Below, piece by piece: positions 63,201 to 64,000 of a stretch of 64,000 nt of DNA. Position 1 is the first letter of the stretch; the number at the start of each line of letters is the position of its first letter. Below the pieces are notes generated by a model. The model searched no databases, was not told the origin of the DNA, and saw only the letters and a program-made list of their open reading frames with translations. The DNA lies in the NCBI GenBank assembly GCA_902785785.1, contig CADAAA010000003.1, forward strand, positions 218,261 through 282,260. Reading direction: 5' to 3'. The translations under genes and the position numbers were made by a program. This stretch comes from an uncultured Bacteroidia bacterium (GTDB lineage: Bacteria; Bacteroidota; Bacteroidia; Bacteroidales; UBA932).

Positions 63201-63523
63201 GAATCAATTTTACAAATCCTGGACTTTCAATTCTGCCGCAAGATAGAAATAATAATATAAAAATTGATTCATCCATAAGGTTTTTTGAATTTCCTGCCCG
63301 TATTGTGGCAAAAAGTCCTTTTTTACGTAAAAATATAACGGGCTTTACACGGGGCTATGAAGAAAATGAACGAAAAACAAAAGAAAAAAGAAGATTCATT
63401 TAAACATTTTAGTCGATTATAATCTATATTTGCATAACTCAAGTCTTAAATCAGTGTTCTCGGAGTCTTCCGGCTCCGTGAGGTTTGCCATTTACCCTAA
63501 CCAATATTATTAACTACTGATTT
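63201..63523. other. Intergenic control region between HTCS and susC-like gene
   Basis: 323 bp, AT-rich compared with its surroundings, including an A-rich stretch at about 63361-63395. It should hold the HTCS promoter and its binding sites for the SusC operon. Apart from the -7 box at 63425 no clear palindrome or direct repeat was recognised. Confidence 0.55.
63425..63432 (+). promoter_or_regulatory. -7 box of the susC-like operon
   Basis: TATATTTG, matching TAnnTTTG, about 92 bp before the start codon, leaving a long leader. The -33 position lacks a good TTTG, as expected for an activator-dependent promoter. Confidence 0.6.
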
Positions 63524-64000
63524 ATGACAAACAAAGTTTTCAAGAAAGTGGCGGCTGTCGTCCTGACTTCCGTCATGTGCCTGATGGGAACGTTGGCCTA
63601 TGCCCAGAACCGTCCCATCAGTGGAACTGTCCTCGATGGCAGCGGCCAGCCGGTCATCGGAGCTACGGTCATGGTAGTGGGTAACAGCACTCTTGGTACT
63701 GTTACCGATGCCGACGGCCGTTTCTCTCTCAGTGTTCCGGCCGGATCCACCATTTCGGTATCCTGTATCGGATACGGCACCCAGACGACACCGGTCGGTT
63801 CCCAGAGCGTTTTCAACTTCGTTCTCGAAGAGGACAATGAGTTCCTCGAGGAGACCGTCGTGATCGGTTATGGTGTCCAGCGCAAGAGCGACCTCTCCGG
63901 CGCCGTGGCATCCGTCCGTTCGGAAGACCTCAAGAACCGTTCGACTGCTGACGCCGCCGCGGCCCTCCAGGGCAAGGTATCCGGTGTCCACGTCCTCACC
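63524..64000 (+). CDS. SusC-family TonB-dependent receptor, N-terminal part
   Basis: 159 codons to the window edge. A signal peptide (MTNKVFKKVAAVVLTSVMCL...YAQ) is followed by a carboxypeptidase-like domain: ISGTVLDGSGQPVIGATVMVVG, GTVTDADGRFSLSVPAG. The plug start is ETVVIGYGVQRKSDLSGAVASV, then LQGKVSGVHVLT, the SusC/RagA signature. It would import glycan fragments across the outer membrane with a SusD partner, presumably downstream. Partial only because the window ends. Confidence 0.95.
   Translation, partial: MTNKVFKKVAAVVLTSVMCLMGTLAYAQNRPISGTVLDGSGQPVIGATVMVVGNSTLGTVTDADGRFSLSVPAGSTISVSCIGYGTQTTPVGSQSVFNFVLEEDNEFLEETVVIGYGVQRKSDLSGAVASVRSEDLKNRSTADAAAALQGKVSGVHVLT

Noticed and set aside
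63497-63991. 164-codon minus-strand frame near the right edge
   Set aside because: Antisense to the SusC start, which has signal peptide, CarboxypepD-like domain and plug motifs.

Overview
The window is a contiguous piece of a GC-rich Bacteroidota (Bacteroidales) chromosome, probably a gut or rumen lineage. The evidence is a SusC-type receptor next to a hybrid two-component sensor, a Mfa1/FimA-type fimbrial operon, BACON/DUF4988 and DUF5683 proteins, the ParA-ParB-DUF5683-MltD gene order, a split glycine decarboxylase (GcvPA + GcvPB), L31 of the zinc-free type, and many promoters of the Bacteroidota form (TTTG, about 19-20 bp, TAnnTTTG). Genus-level assignment is not possible by eye. No insertion sequence, prophage, integrase, CRISPR array or rRNA operon was seen. 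Genes are densely packed, with many 1-4 bp ATGA/TGATG/TAATG overlaps.

Layout. 1-7269: two S9 peptidases and a small anchored protein in one coupled minus-strand operon, then L31, then a NamZ-like (DUF1343) protein with GlmM. 7361-12707: tRNA-Glu(CTC), a small lipoprotein, a 51-bp hairpin repeat array, a PriA homologue without recognisable helicase motifs, an OmpA-type lipoprotein, tRNA-Phe and a stand-alone TonB plug lipoprotein. 12822-20259: arginase-fold enzyme, complete glycine cleavage operon (gcvT-gcvH-gcvPA-gcvPB), a SEC-C protein and a two-domain hydrolase/nucleotidase-like fusion. 20319-28230: a large surface lipoprotein, a minus-strand chain (PDF, DAGK-like, DUF1810, M23 peptidase, TrmO), and pfkA with an acyl-ACP thioesterase.

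28298-35017 is a fimbrial operon read on the minus strand: a small SSB, an OmpA/TPR-like lipoprotein, a Mfa1/FimA-type fimbrillin, a Mfa2/FimB-type anchor and a large DUF4906/Ig-like surface protein. 35273-45661 holds housekeeping and envelope genes: zinc-ribbon protein, nucleoside transporter, tgt, LptF/G, dut, murF, PAP2 phosphatase, obg, NlpC/P60-LysM hydrolase, an SDR and an HPRT-adenylate kinase fusion. 45791-56611 holds a HhH/outer-membrane protein, the parA-parB-DUF5683-mltD segment, a lipid kinase, mtgA, DUF4954 and DUF1573 proteins. 56646-64000 is the edge of a polysaccharide utilisation locus: a GH3 glycosidase, a convergent hybrid two-component sensor, and the start of a SusC receptor that runs off the window.

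I see no single spectacular unknown system. The observations most worth a second look are the PriA homologue without ATPase motifs, the HPRT-Adk fusion, the hydrolase fused to a nucleotidase-like domain lacking its nucleophile, the SSB coupled to the fimbrial operon, the 51-bp hairpin array, and Asn in place of the Mg-binding Asp in phosphofructokinase. All calls are by reading; no database search was run.
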